This document shows, in pieces, positions 7,984 through 16,730 of a stretch of 64,000 nucleotides of DNA. How positions within the stretch are numbered: position 1 is the stretch's first letter; every line of letters starts with the position of its first letter. The position numbers and the translations under genes were made by a program. The stretch comes from Ardenticatenaceae bacterium (lineage in GTDB: Bacteria > Chloroflexota > Anaerolineae > Promineifilales > Promineifilaceae), in the NCBI GenBank assembly GCA_020634375.1, contig JACKBX010000007.1, positions 186,001-250,000 of the forward strand, written 5' to 3'. The notes beneath the pieces are model-generated. The model was not told the origin of the DNA, ran no database searches, and saw only the letters and a program-made list of their open reading frames with translations.

Positions 7984-8883
7984 TTAAAAGTCTGCTACCA
8001 CAGGCATAATCTCACGACCAAACACCTCCAGCGGCGTAATTTCATGCACATTCACCGGCATATTAAAAATCACATGACTGAAACCCAGGTCGGCTAAGGT
8101 ACGACAAGTGTCGATGATTTCACCCGGCGTGCGGTTGGATTCGGCGGTAGCCACGCCCAAGTAGGCAGAGGTCAGGGCGGTTTTTTCGATGGCGGAATAC
8201 GGCCGTCCCACTGTCTGGCAATGTTCTTGCAGCACATCCAACTTGCGCTTCAGCACATCGCGGCCCACACCAGCAAACATATTGCAAGCATCGGCATATT
8301 GGGCCACAAAGCGCAATGTCTTCACCTCGCCCATACCGCCGATCAGGATAGGCGGATGGGGCTGCGCAACGGGCTGCGGCTGGCAAATCGGCTCCGGCAG
8401 TTGAAAATGCTTGCCATTGAAAGGCTGTACCTCTCCCGACCACATTTGATGGGCCAACTGCAAGGTCTCTTCAAGCCATTCAAAGCGCACTTTGGTTGCG
8501 GGAAAGGGAAAGCCCAGGCCGTGAGCCTCACGATCATACCAGGCTGCGCCAATACCAAAGTAAGCCCGCCCGCCGGAGAGCACATCGAGGTTGGTCACTT
8601 GTTTAATCAGGAGTGCGGGCTGCCGGTAATTGACGCCTGTAACCAATGCGCCCAGTTTGACGCGGCTGGTTTTAGCCGCCAGATAGGTGAGGGCGCTGTA
8701 ACTTTCCAGCATTGGCTCGTCGGCATTGCCAAGCATAGGGTCGAGCTGGAAGAAGTGGTCCATCACCCAAATACTGTGGAAGCCTGCATCTTCAGCAACG
8801 GTGGCAATTTCGCTTAGTTTGGGGGCCAGGGCGGCAGGCCCGCCAGGCCAGGTAAAGCTAGGGATTTGTAATCCAATTTTCAT
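7984..8883 (-). CDS. LLM-class F420-dependent oxidoreductase
   Basis: Protein of 299 residues of the luciferase-like monooxygenase family, F420-dependent branch. It begins MKIGLQIPSFTWPGG, has WVMDHFFQ, LGALVTGVNYRQPALLIKQ, LDVLSGGRAYFGIGAAWYDREA and ILIGGMGEVKTLRFVAQYAD. These are typical of flavin/F420 TIM-barrel oxidoreductases. cofD at 33.7 kb shows that F420 is made in this organism. Substrate unknown. It is transcribed alone on the minus strand, with 137 bases before the hydrolase gene. Confidence 0.85.
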   Translation of the reverse strand: MKIGLQIPSFTWPGGPAALAPKLSEIATVAEDAGFHSIWVMDHFFQLDPMLGNADEPMLESYSALTYLAAKTSRVKLGALVTGVNYRQPALLIKQVTNLDVLSGGRAYFGIGAAWYDREAHGLGFPFPATKVRFEWLEETLQLAHQMWSGEVQPFNGKHFQLPEPICQPQPVAQPHPPILIGGMGEVKTLRFVAQYADACNMFAGVGRDVLKRKLDVLQEHCQTVGRPYSAIEKTALTSAYLGVATAESNRTPGEIIDTCRTLADLGFSHVIFNMPVNVHEITPLEVFGREIMPVVADF

Positions 8884-9107
8884 GGGGTTTACTCCTGATA
8901 TGAAATGGGGCAGCGGATAAGATGGGGGTATTGTACAACGGGAACTGCCGTTTTAAGCCTTCACGCTTCATGAGAGGATTGGGGATGTGGGGGGAACGGC
9001 CGTTTGCCTTCACCTGTATAAGAATCATGTCGCACTTGGCTGGAAATTTGGAGACTAGACACCGAACAGTCTCTAATCCCCAGTAAACAAAGGAACCTTC
9101 TGGAGGA

Positions 9108-9368
9108 TTGCCCCGAATTGAGACGATTTTTGTGAGGGCAAAAGCTATTTTCATAAAGACAAAAGCTGTTTTTGTAAAGACAAAAGCTGTACATATAAAA
9201 GCAAAAGCTGTGCACGTAAAGATAAAATTTGTGCGTGTAAAGATAAAAGCTATATATGTGAAGGTCAAAGTTGTATATGCTAAAGCAAAAACTGTATGTA
9301 TCAAAATAAAAGTCGTTTTTATGAAAGCAAAAGTTGCTTTTGTTCAGATGTATAGAACTTATGGCTAA
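9108..9368 (+). CDS. Possible basic beta-repeat peptide encoded by a 21-bp array
   Basis: An 86-residue frame from TTG 9108. After a short leader it holds ten 7-residue repeats of the pattern hydrophobic-x-hydrophobic-K-x-K-x, for example VFVKTKA and VHIKAKA. Lys at repeat positions 4 and 6 is almost invariant while third bases vary. The result would be a very basic, beta-strand-forming peptide. A GGAGG sits only two bases before the TTG, which is too close to work well. Because 21 is a multiple of 3, frames on the other strand are open too, so I cannot tell whether any is translated. The region is much more A+T-rich than its surroundings. Confidence 0.35.
   Translation: MPRIETIFVRAKAIFIKTKAVFVKTKAVHIKAKAVHVKIKFVRVKIKAIYVKVKVVYAKAKTVCIKIKVVFMKAKVAFVQMYRTYG
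9126..9335. repeat. 21-bp tandem array, ten copies
   Basis: Ten degenerate 21-base units, for example GTTTTTGTAAAGACAAAAGC, run without gaps from 9126 to 9335. Each carries an A-tract (ACAAAAGC) and about half a unit away a T-tract. Twenty-one bases equal two DNA helical turns, so the tracts are phased and the segment is expected to be intrinsically bent. Confidence 0.85.
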
Positions 9369-9490
9369 GGCAAAATTGTTTTTTGAAGGAATTTTTCTGA
9401 AAAGGCTTCCTATTTGTCCATTGTTCATGCTAAAATTTCGGCCTATGTTGCTGATTATTTTATTCGTCTCGTTATAAGGAGAACCACACA

Positions 9491-9817
9491 ATGGCACGCC
9501 AGAAAAGAAGTTCAACCATTTTGCAATCAGCTCAAATCCGCGCAGCGGCTTTGGAATCAATCAATTCGGCCCTGGACTTGGGGCACGGCTTGACAATTGA
9601 AAGCTATCGCGCTTCGCTGAATGAGCTGCAAACCTTGTTGGATACCTACAATACCCGGCTTTCGGAGTTGGATGGCATTCTCAACGATCTGAAAGCGAGC
9701 GAGAAGAGGGTGGCTTCCCTCTCGGCGCGGATGTTGGCCGGGGTCGGGGTTGCTTATGGCAAGGATAGCAATGAGTATGAGCAAGCGGGAGGGACGCGCA
9801 CGAGTGAAGTGAAGTAA
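9491..9817 (+). CDS. Small helical hypothetical protein
   Basis: Protein of 108 residues from ATG 9491 after AAGGAGAACCACACA. It begins MARQKRSSTILQSAQIRAAA, continues with a long heptad-like helix (LNELQTLLDTYNTRLSELDGILNDLKASEKRV) interrupted here for brevity, and ends in YGKDSNEYEQAGG and a polar tail. It is probably an alpha-helical, coiled-coil-forming protein. I do not recognise a named family. It lies directly after the 21-bp array and is closed by a strong terminator, so the array may be part of its upstream region. Confidence 0.7.
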   Translation: MARQKRSSTILQSAQIRAAALESINSALDLGHGLTIESYRASLNELQTLLDTYNTRLSELDGILNDLKASEKRVASLSARMLAGVGVAYGKDSNEYEQAGGTRTSEVK

Positions 9818-9840
9818 CGAAGTCTCGCCCTATCAATCAG

Positions 9841-9884
9841 AATGGCGCAGTGGGATGTGATCCGCTGCGCCATTTTTGTTTTTC
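9841..9884 (+). terminator. Intrinsic terminator after the small helical protein
   Basis: AATGGCGCAG at 9841-9850 pairs with CTGCGCCATT at 9865-9874; inside, GGAT pairs with ATCC. A T-rich run follows. Confidence 0.9.
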
Positions 9885-9941
9885 TGGTTTAGCTTCGACT
9901 TTCAGAGGGTATGGGGAACGGCCGTTGCCCCTTCTATCCTC

Positions 9942-12900
9942 TCACATATTTCTTCTGTACTGGCCCCCCACCGCATACAACGCCCCCGTAATCTGCCCCA
10001 GCGAACAGACCTTCACCGCCTCCATCAGCGCCGCAAACATATTTTCATTGTGAACGGCCGCCGCTTGCAGCGCTTGCAACTGCGCCGCCGCCTTCTCCGG
10101 CTGCCACGCCTGCAAAGCCGCCACCTCCGCAATCTGCCGCTCCTTCTCCTCCGTCGTCGAGCGAATCACCTCCTGCGGGATAATCGTCGGCGAACCCTCA
10201 TCCGAGAGGAACGTGTTCACGCCAATAATCGGCAGCTCGCCCGTGTGCTTGAGCTGCTCATAATAGAGCGACTCCTCCTGAATTTTGCCGCGCTGGTACA
10301 TCGTCTCCATCGCCCCCAGCACCCCGCCCCGCTCCGTAATGCGGTCAAACTCCACCAACACCGCCTCCTCCACCAAATCGGTCAACTCCTCAATGATGAA
10401 CGAGCCTTGCATCGGGTTCTCGTTTTTCGCCAGCCCCAACTCCTTGTTGATGATCAACTGAATCGCCATCGCCCGCCGCACCGATTCCTCTGTGGGCGTG
10501 GTGATGGCCTCGTCGTAGGCGTTGGTATGCAGCGAATTGCAATTGTCGTAGATGGCATAAAGCGCCTGCAAAGTGGTGCGGATGTCGTTGAAGCCGATTT
10601 CCTGCGCGTGCAAGGAACGGCCGCTCGTCTGAATATGGTACTTCAACTTCTGCGCCCGCTCATCGGCCCCGTATTTGAGCTTCATTGCCTTCGCCCAAAT
10701 GCGCCGCGCCACGCGGCCAATCACCGCATATTCCGGATCCATGCCATTGGAGAAAAAGAAGGAGAAATTGTGCGCAAACTCGTTCACGTCCATGCCCCGC
10801 GCCAGATAATACTCGGCAAACGTGAAGCCATTCGCCAGCGTAAAGGCCAACTGCGTGATGGGATTGGCCCCCGCCTCGGCGATGTGGTAGCCAGAAATGG
10901 AGACACTGTAGAAGTTGCGCACGCGATGGTCAATGAAATATTGCTGGATGTCGCCCATCAACCGCAGCGCAAATTCGGTGGAGAAGATACAGGTGTTTTG
11001 CGCCTGATCTTCTTTGAGGATGTCGGCCTGCACCGTGCCCCGTGCGGTGGACAACGCCCGCGCCTTAATTTCGGCGTAAACGTCCGGCGGCAGCACCTGA
11101 TCGCCCGTCAAGCCGAGCAGCAGCAGCCCCAGGCCATCGTTGCCTTCGGGCAGGTCGCCGTGATAGGACGGCCGTTCTAACCCCCGCGCATCATACAATG
11201 CCACCAGCTTCTTCTCCACCTCGCCTTCCAATCCGTGTTCGCGGATGTAGCGTTCGCATTGTTGGTCAACGGCCGTATTCAAGAAAAACGCCAGCATCGT
11301 CGGCGCCGGGCCGTTAATCGTCATGCTCACCGACGTGGCCGGGTCGCAGAGGTTAAAGCCGCTGTACAGCCGCTTGGCATCATCCAAACTGGCGATGGAG
11401 ACGCCAGAATTACCCACCTTGCCATAAATATCCGGGCGATGCGCCGGGTCTTCGCCATACAGCGTCACCGAATCGAAGGCCGTAGACAGCCGCTTGGCGG
11501 GCATCCCCAGCGAGACGTAGTGGAAGCGTTTATTGGTGCGCTCCGGGCCGCCCTCCCCGGCAAACATGCGCGTCGGGTCTTCGGCGGTGCGCTTGAAGGG
11601 GAAAACGCCGGCCGTGTACGGGAATTCGCCGGGCACATTTTCTTGCAGCGACCAGCGCAAAATATCGCCCCAGCCCTGGTAGCGCGGCAGCGTCACCTTC
11701 GGCACTTTGGTATGCGCCAGCGATTCCGTCTTCGTCGGCACGCGAATGTCGCGCCCGCGCACACGGTAGACGTATTCGTCCCCGGCGTACTGTGCCTTTT
11801 TGTCGGCCCAATTGTCCAAAATCTGCTGGTTGTGCCGGTCTAAATCAAGGCTGATTTGCGCGTGCAGCGCCTCCAATTCTTGGGCGAGTTTGTCGCTGTC
11901 GGTGCGCTTGGCGGCTTGCACGGCCGTGATCGCCTGCCGCACCCCGTACAATTTATCGGCAATGGCGGCCTGTGATTCAGCCCAACGGCCGTACCCGCGA
12001 ATCGTCTCCGCAATTTCACTCAAATAGCGCACACGGGCGGGCGGGATGACGTAAATCTTTTCCGACATCTCCTCGCCGGGCTGCAAATGCGGTTCCAAAT
12101 CCGCGCCCGTCCGTTGCCTGATGGCGCACATCACGGCGCGGTACAGCCGGTTTGTGCCGGGGTCGTTAAACTGGCTGGCAATCGTGCCATAAACCGGCAT
12201 CTCATCCACCGGTTTATCCCACTGCTGATGATTGCGCTGGTACTGCTTCTTCACATCACGCAGCGCGTCCTGCGCCCCGCGCTTGTCGAATTTGTTGACG
12301 GCAATCACGTCGGCGAAGTCGAGCATGTCAATCTTCTCCAACTGCGTCGCTGCGCCGTACTCCGGCGTCATCACATACAAAGTCGTGTCGGCAAAATCCA
12401 CAATTTCCGTGTCCGATTGGCCGATGCCGGAAGTCTCCAAAACAATCAAATCAAACTGCGCCGTCTGCAAAATCGCCAAAATTTCGCGGATGTGGCGCGA
12501 GAGGGCCAGGTTGCTCTGCCGCGTCGCCAGCGAGCGCATGTAGACGCGCTCGTTGTAAACGCTGTTCATGCGGATGCGGTCGCCAAGCAGCGCCCCACCG
12601 GTGCGCCGCTTGGAGGGGTCTACGCTGACGATGGCGATCTCTTTGTCGGGGAAGTCGAGCAGAAAGCGGCGCACCAACTCATCCACCAGCGACGATTTGC
12701 CCGCGCCGCCCGTGCCGGTGATGCCGAGAACGGGCACGGGCGGCAGCCCTTCCAATCTGCGGTGAACTTCTTGCATAATCGGTTCAACTAATTCGGGTTC
12801 ATTTTCCACAGCAGAGATGAGCCTGCCCAATGCCCGCGCCGTCACCCACTGTTTGACTTCGTGCAAAACGGCCGTGCCCTCCCCATTCCCCGCCATGCGA

Positions 12901-13394
12901 TCATACGCTTCTGCGATGGCATCCTTCCATTTGTCCACGTCGAGTTTGCCGGTGGGGAAGTCGGCCTGTTGCAGCAGGTCGTTGATCATGCCTTGCAAGC
13001 CCAGGGAACGGCCGTCGTCAGGCGAGTAGATGCGCGTGATGCCGTAGGCGTGTAATTCGGCGGCTTCGTCGGGCAAAATCGTGCCGCCGCCGCCGCCAAA
13101 GATTTTGATGTGGCCGCAGCCCTGCTCGCGCAGGAGGTCGTACATATATTTGAAGAATTCGAGATGCCCGCCCTGGTAGCTGGTGATGGCAATGGCCTGG
13201 GCGTCTTCTTGTACGGCCGTGTTCACTATCTCATGCACGCTGCGGTTATGGCCCAGGTGGATCACCTCGCCGCCGGAGCTTTGCAAGATGCGGCGCATGA
13301 TGTTGATCGCCGCGTCGTGGCCGTCGAAGAGGCTGCCGGCGGTGACAATGCGAATTTTGTTGGTGGGGGAATAAGGGGCTATTGCTTGCATCAT
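9942..13394 (-). CDS. icmF: Fused isobutyryl-CoA mutase (B12 domain, G-protein chaperone, mutase)
   Basis: Protein of 1150 residues with the three-part IcmF architecture. The N-terminal cobalamin-binding domain has FDGHDAAINIM (the His that binds cobalt). The MeaB-like GTPase has the P-loop GITGTGGAGKSS at about residue 225, then VSVDPSKRRTGGALLGDR and NKFD. The C-terminal TIM-barrel mutase has TRMFAGEGGPERTNKRFHY and GNSGVSIASLDDAKRLYSG. It interconverts isobutyryl-CoA and n-butyryl-CoA, or a related acyl-CoA pair, using adenosylcobalamin, and repairs its own cofactor site with the GTPase. Two adjacent ATG codons (13394 and 13391) follow AGGAG; either may be used. It stands alone on the minus strand. 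Confidence 0.92.
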   Translation of the reverse strand: MMQAIAPYSPTNKIRIVTAGSLFDGHDAAINIMRRILQSSGGEVIHLGHNRSVHEIVNTAVQEDAQAIAITSYQGGHLEFFKYMYDLLREQGCGHIKIFGGGGGTILPDEAAELHAYGITRIYSPDDGRSLGLQGMINDLLQQADFPTGKLDVDKWKDAIAEAYDRMAGNGEGTAVLHEVKQWVTARALGRLISAVENEPELVEPIMQEVHRRLEGLPPVPVLGITGTGGAGKSSLVDELVRRFLLDFPDKEIAIVSVDPSKRRTGGALLGDRIRMNSVYNERVYMRSLATRQSNLALSRHIREILAILQTAQFDLIVLETSGIGQSDTEIVDFADTTLYVMTPEYGAATQLEKIDMLDFADVIAVNKFDKRGAQDALRDVKKQYQRNHQQWDKPVDEMPVYGTIASQFNDPGTNRLYRAVMCAIRQRTGADLEPHLQPGEEMSEKIYVIPPARVRYLSEIAETIRGYGRWAESQAAIADKLYGVRQAITAVQAAKRTDSDKLAQELEALHAQISLDLDRHNQQILDNWADKKAQYAGDEYVYRVRGRDIRVPTKTESLAHTKVPKVTLPRYQGWGDILRWSLQENVPGEFPYTAGVFPFKRTAEDPTRMFAGEGGPERTNKRFHYVSLGMPAKRLSTAFDSVTLYGEDPAHRPDIYGKVGNSGVSIASLDDAKRLYSGFNLCDPATSVSMTINGPAPTMLAFFLNTAVDQQCERYIREHGLEGEVEKKLVALYDARGLERPSYHGDLPEGNDGLGLLLLGLTGDQVLPPDVYAEIKARALSTARGTVQADILKEDQAQNTCIFSTEFALRLMGDIQQYFIDHRVRNFYSVSISGYHIAEAGANPITQLAFTLANGFTFAEYYLARGMDVNEFAHNFSFFFSNGMDPEYAVIGRVARRIWAKAMKLKYGADERAQKLKYHIQTSGRSLHAQEIGFNDIRTTLQALYAIYDNCNSLHTNAYDEAITTPTEESVRRAMAIQLIINKELGLAKNENPMQGSFIIEELTDLVEEAVLVEFDRITERGGVLGAMETMYQRGKIQEESLYYEQLKHTGELPIIGVNTFLSDEGSPTIIPQEVIRSTTEEKERQIAEVAALQAWQPEKAAAQLQALQAAAVHNENMFAALMEAVKVCSLGQITGALYAVGGQYRRNM

Positions 13395-13487
13395 TCTCCT
13401 GCGTCATCCATCATACGCTGGCGCATGATAGATGATGGCTTATTCAGTTGGGATGAGGGTTAGTATAGCATAGGGGAGGAACGGCCG

Positions 13488-13700
13488 TTACGCCTGATTA
13501 AACTCTTGCCAATCCAGGTCTAGCTGACGCACAATGCTGCGCAATGTGCCCAGCTTCAAATCTTTGGCTCCCCAGTCTGGTATAGGGGCTATACGGCCGT
13601 TAGCGGGATTATGCCATTTGCGATGTGAGCCGCCGCTACGACGCGGCAATTCCTCACATCCCAGTGCGTACAGTTTGCGGGCAACATCGCGGTATTTCAC
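13488..13700 (-). CDS. hicA: HicA-family toxin (mRNA interferase)
   Basis: Protein of 70 residues with the HicA/YcfA dsRBD-like fold: MKYRDVARKLYALG, then GGSHRKWHNP, in which the His is the catalytic residue, and a C-terminal GTLRSIVRQLDL. HicA proteins cut mRNA without needing the ribosome. It lies 4 bases after the hicB stop and is the second gene of the pair, the reverse of the E. coli gene order. Confidence 0.85.
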   Translation of the reverse strand: MKYRDVARKLYALGCEELPRRSGGSHRKWHNPANGRIAPIPDWGAKDLKLGTLRSIVRQLDLDWQEFNQA

Positions 13701-13704
13701 GAGC

Positions 13705-13959
13705 TTAACTCATCACCGGCACTAACGTTTCAGCCCACAGAGTAGTCTGGCGATTTAATGGCTGCAAGGCAGATGGTAATGGTTTACCTAAATCCTGAAA
13801 TGCCTCAATGATGGCTTCCAGGGCGTCGGCAACATGAGGCATAACCTCGTCTAACGTGTCGGCTTCAGTGATCAGTTCGGGCAGCAATGGGCAAGTGATG
13901 GTATAGCCCCCTTCAGGTTGTGGTTCTAGCACTAATGGCAACTTGTAAATTGTTTCCAT
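13705..13959 (-). CDS. hicB: HicB-family antitoxin
   Basis: Protein of 84 residues. It has the degenerate RNase H-like HicB domain: PLVLEPQPEGGYTITCPLLPEL, followed by TLDEVMPHVADALEAIIEAF. No DNA-binding domain is attached, so autoregulation may rest on another factor or on a small-domain complex. ATG 13959 follows AGGAGA; a TTG two codons earlier is possible. It neutralises HicA encoded next to it. Confidence 0.82.
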   Translation of the reverse strand: METIYKLPLVLEPQPEGGYTITCPLLPELITEADTLDEVMPHVADALEAIIEAFQDLGKPLPSALQPLNRQTTLWAETLVPVMS

Positions 13960-14076
13960 TATCAATATCTCCTGATTAATTCAGAACTGAATTGATTGTG
14001 GCGTTAGTATAGCACAAGGGAAAGAGCAAGAGATGAGAATGAAAACGGCCGTTACGCTCATTCTCAGTCCTCGTTA

Positions 14077-14979
14077 CTACCACGCCTTCTCCGGCCAGGG
14101 CGCAAGCTGATGCACGGCCGTTCCCCCCACCTGCTCCATCTCACAAAAGGCAACGGCCGTTGCCCGGTCGCGCGGAATATGCGCCAAAATCTCCAGATTG
14201 CCATACGGCGTCACCGTCACCAACGGCGCGGTGAGAAAGCGATAGCGCCCCGTCTCCGCCGACCCCATTTGGAAAGACTCCCCGCCCACAAAATACAGCT
14301 TATCCTCATAAAACACCTGCTCCCAAAACCAGCGGAACTCTCGATTGCGCCGCAAGTGGGCCAGCAGCGAGGCAAAATAATCGGTCATGCGGTAAGGGAG
14401 TGAAACCCGACGAAAATAAATCACGTTCCCCACCGCAAAGCGATGCCATACTTGCGGCGGCATTTGCTGCCGCATTGCCGCAAAATCGGCGGAGAAAATG
14501 AAGTCCAGCAAATTGGCGCCGCCCGGTTTTTGCGTGCGTTGGCGCAGCGCCGCCTGCGGAAGCTGGTACAGGGGCAGCAGCAGCGAGTTCACAGCGATGA
14601 TGTCCAAATAGCGATCTAGCAGCAGGGCGGGCAGGCGGATGCTCTCCAACATCGCCAATACTTGGGCGAGAACGGCCGTATCCTCTCCCACCGACGGGTA
14701 AATTTGCGGGTGATCCAGCCCGGTGGCTAACAAAAAGAAGACGCGCCGCTCGCCAATCGTCAGCTTCAAGGCATCGGCCAGATTGAGCAGCGTTTGCTCG
14801 TCCAAATTCACGCGCTCGCCGCGCTCAATTTTGCCAATCACCACGTCGCCAAGCTGGCTCTGAGGGTCAATTTGCTGGCACAACCGCGCCAGATTCGCCT
14901 GCGTCAGACGCTCCCCGCCCTCATCGTACTGTTCCTTGCGCAATGCTGCGACCAGACTGCCAAAATCTTTGCGATCCAT
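14077..14979 (-). CDS. XRE-family regulator with MmyB-like ligand domain
   Basis: Protein of 300 residues. An N-terminal helix-turn-helix (residues 1-75) contains LTQANLARLCQQ and IGKIERGERVNLDEQTLLNLADAL. The C-terminal part resembles the MmyB-like ligand-binding domain, with LPALLLDRYLDIIAVNS and RYRFLTAPLVTVTPYGNLEILAHIP split into shorter blocks. Start ATG 14979 follows AAGGAGG by 7 bases; longer readings to 15063 run into a repeat-like element and are rejected. Ligand and targets are unknown. It is divergent from the transporter gene at 15193, a plausible target. Confidence 0.8.
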   Translation of the reverse strand: MDRKDFGSLVAALRKEQYDEGGERLTQANLARLCQQIDPQSQLGDVVIGKIERGERVNLDEQTLLNLADALKLTIGERRVFFLLATGLDHPQIYPSVGEDTAVLAQVLAMLESIRLPALLLDRYLDIIAVNSLLLPLYQLPQAALRQRTQKPGGANLLDFIFSADFAAMRQQMPPQVWHRFAVGNVIYFRRVSLPYRMTDYFASLLAHLRRNREFRWFWEQVFYEDKLYFVGGESFQMGSAETGRYRFLTAPLVTVTPYGNLEILAHIPRDRATAVAFCEMEQVGGTAVHQLAPWPEKAW

Positions 14980-15002
14980 GCGCCAACCTCCTTCGTCAAA
15001 TA

Positions 15003-15051
15003 GGAGCGCGAACGTCCCGTTCGCCAGGTGCAGACGAGACGCCTGCGCTCC
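15003..15051. repeat. REP-like palindromic element
   Basis: A 49-base block bounded by GGAGCGC (15003-15009) and GCGCTCC (15045-15051), containing a second perfect hairpin GCGAACG TCC CGTTCGC at 15008-15024. It sits just upstream of the XRE gene. Only one copy is in this window, so its repetitive nature is inferred from structure. Confidence 0.5.
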
Positions 15052-15192
15052 ATTTTCGTTCACCTACTCAAATTGGTAAGCCCAATTGCCGATAATGGCT
15101 GATTAAATCGCCGCTCATCTCTATTATACGGTATCATGATGAATGAACGGCCGTATCCATTGAGAACGAAATCAAGTTCAAAAGGGGCAGTC

Positions 15193-16497
15193 ATGAACAA
15201 ACAGCGCGAAATCACCGGTTGGGCCATGTATGATTGGGCCAATTCCGCGTTCAGCACCACAGTTGTCACCGCCTTCCTCGGCCCATACCTGGCCGCCCTC
15301 ATCGCCGCCAGCCCCGAAGAAACCCTGCAACTAGGCGCGTATGCCATCGAAGCCGATGCCTTTTACCCCTTCTGCGTCTCCATCTCCGTCATTTTACAGG
15401 TACTTTTTCTGCCCTTTTTAGGGGCGCTGGCCGATTACACCAACCTCAAAAAGCGCCTGCTGCTGCTGTTCGCTTACATCGGCGCAACAGCAACCATGCT
15501 GCTGGTATTTGTGCAAGGCAATCTGGCTCTGTTGGGCGGCTTGTTATTCATTGTGGCAAACTTCTCATTTGGCGCGGGGGTGGTCTTTTACAATGCCTAC
15601 CTGCCTGATTTAGCCACACCGCAAGAGCAAGACAGCATCAGCTCAAAGGGCTTTGCCTATGGCTATGTGGGCGGCGGCTTGCTGCTGGCTTTGAATTTGG
15701 CGCTGTTCCAACTGGTGGATGACACGGCCGTTGCCGTGCGTCTCTCCCTCGGCAGCGCCGGGCTGTGGTGGCTGCTGTTCACATGGTTGTACCCGCAGCG
15801 GCGATTGGTGGTCAGGCGCACGGCCGTTCCCCTGCCCGCCAACACCAACCCCATCACCCACAGCCTGCACCAATTCTTCAACACCCTGCGCGAAATGAAA
15901 AACCAGCACCCCCTCACCCTGCGCTTTCTGCTCGCCTACCTCATTTACAACGACGGCATCCAAACCGTGAACACCGTCGCCGCCATCTTTGCCGCCAGCG
16001 AAATCGGCATGGGGCCAGAGCAGCTTGTCGGCGTCATTTTGCTCATTCAATTTGTCGCCGCCATCGGCGCCATCCTCTTCAATCGCCTGGCGCAGCGCAT
16101 TGGCGCAAAGGCCACCGTCATCCTTACCCTCATCGGCTGGACGGGGCTGATTGTTTACGCCTTTGGCTGGCTGCAAACGCCGAGACAAGTGTGGAGCTGG
16201 GCCTTTTTCGAGGCGTTGGTGCTGGGCAGTTCGCAGGCTCTCAGCCGCTCCATGTTTGCCAAAATGACGCCGCGCCATCAAGAGGCCGCCTATTTCAGCC
16301 TGTACGAAATCAGCGAGCGCGGCACATCGTGGATTGGCCCCCTGGTTTTTGGCCTGACGGTGCAGCTCACCGGCAGTTCGCGCACGGCCATGCTGCCGAT
16401 TATCGCCTTCTTCGCCTTTGGCATTTTGGTGTTATTGACGACGGATTTGCGGCAGGCGATCACCGCCGCCGGCAATGAAGCGCCAGCATTGGTCTAA
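15193..16497 (+). CDS. MFS transporter, UMF1/Atg22-like
   Basis: Protein of 434 residues with about twelve hydrophobic helices. The N-terminal signature MYDWANSAFSTTVV and the following FLGALADYTNLKKRLL loop identify the UMF1/Atg22-like branch of the major facilitator superfamily. The C-terminal half has SSQALSRSMFAKMTPRHQEA and FSLYEISERGTSWIGPL, also typical. Start ATG 15193 follows AAAGGGGCAGTC. Bacterial members are thought to export or import small metabolites; substrate unknown. A 15-bp inverted repeat follows the stop. Confidence 0.88.
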   Translation: MNKQREITGWAMYDWANSAFSTTVVTAFLGPYLAALIAASPEETLQLGAYAIEADAFYPFCVSISVILQVLFLPFLGALADYTNLKKRLLLLFAYIGATATMLLVFVQGNLALLGGLLFIVANFSFGAGVVFYNAYLPDLATPQEQDSISSKGFAYGYVGGGLLLALNLALFQLVDDTAVAVRLSLGSAGLWWLLFTWLYPQRRLVVRRTAVPLPANTNPITHSLHQFFNTLREMKNQHPLTLRFLLAYLIYNDGIQTVNTVAAIFAASEIGMGPEQLVGVILLIQFVAAIGAILFNRLAQRIGAKATVILTLIGWTGLIVYAFGWLQTPRQVWSWAFFEALVLGSSQALSRSMFAKMTPRHQEAAYFSLYEISERGTSWIGPLVFGLTVQLTGSSRTAMLPIIAFFAFGILVLLTTDLRQAITAAGNEAPALV

Positions 16498-16505
16498 CCG
16501 CCGCA

Positions 16506-16538
16506 AGATTTGACAAATTTCCAAAATTTGTCAAATCT
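16506..16538. repeat. Perfect 15-bp inverted repeat AGATTTGACAAATTT
   Basis: AGATTTGACAAATTT (16506-16520), loop CCA, AAATTTGTCAAATCT (16524-16538). It follows the transporter stop by nine bases and could serve as a hairpin terminator although no T-run follows. A near-identical element is at 21873-21905. Confidence 0.85.
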
Positions 16539-16730
16539 GCGATCTTCCAAAATCGGTAGATTCACTTCCATAAACAGGTCTTTACAGCCAGGTAATTCCC
16601 CCGCCAGTCAGGCATACTAATAGTATCAAGGACGCCCACAACTTTTTCACTTTTATCTATCGGAATTGAATAGATCGAGATTGCCGCAGGCACGGCCGTT
16701 CCCGCCTGCCGCCCCCCGGAGAGTAAGCTC

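Noticed and set aside
8858..9560. Minus-strand frames of 148 and 199 residues rich in Phe, Tyr and Cys
   Set aside because: They are complements of the 21-bp array and its flanks; no ribosome-binding site and no family likeness.
9876..11180. 434-residue plus-strand frame rich in Arg and His
   Set aside because: Antisense shadow of icmF, which has full family motifs on the minus strand.
15060..15347. 95-residue minus-strand frame overlapping the UMF1 transporter start
   Set aside because: Opposite to a clear transporter start with ribosome-binding site; no family likeness.
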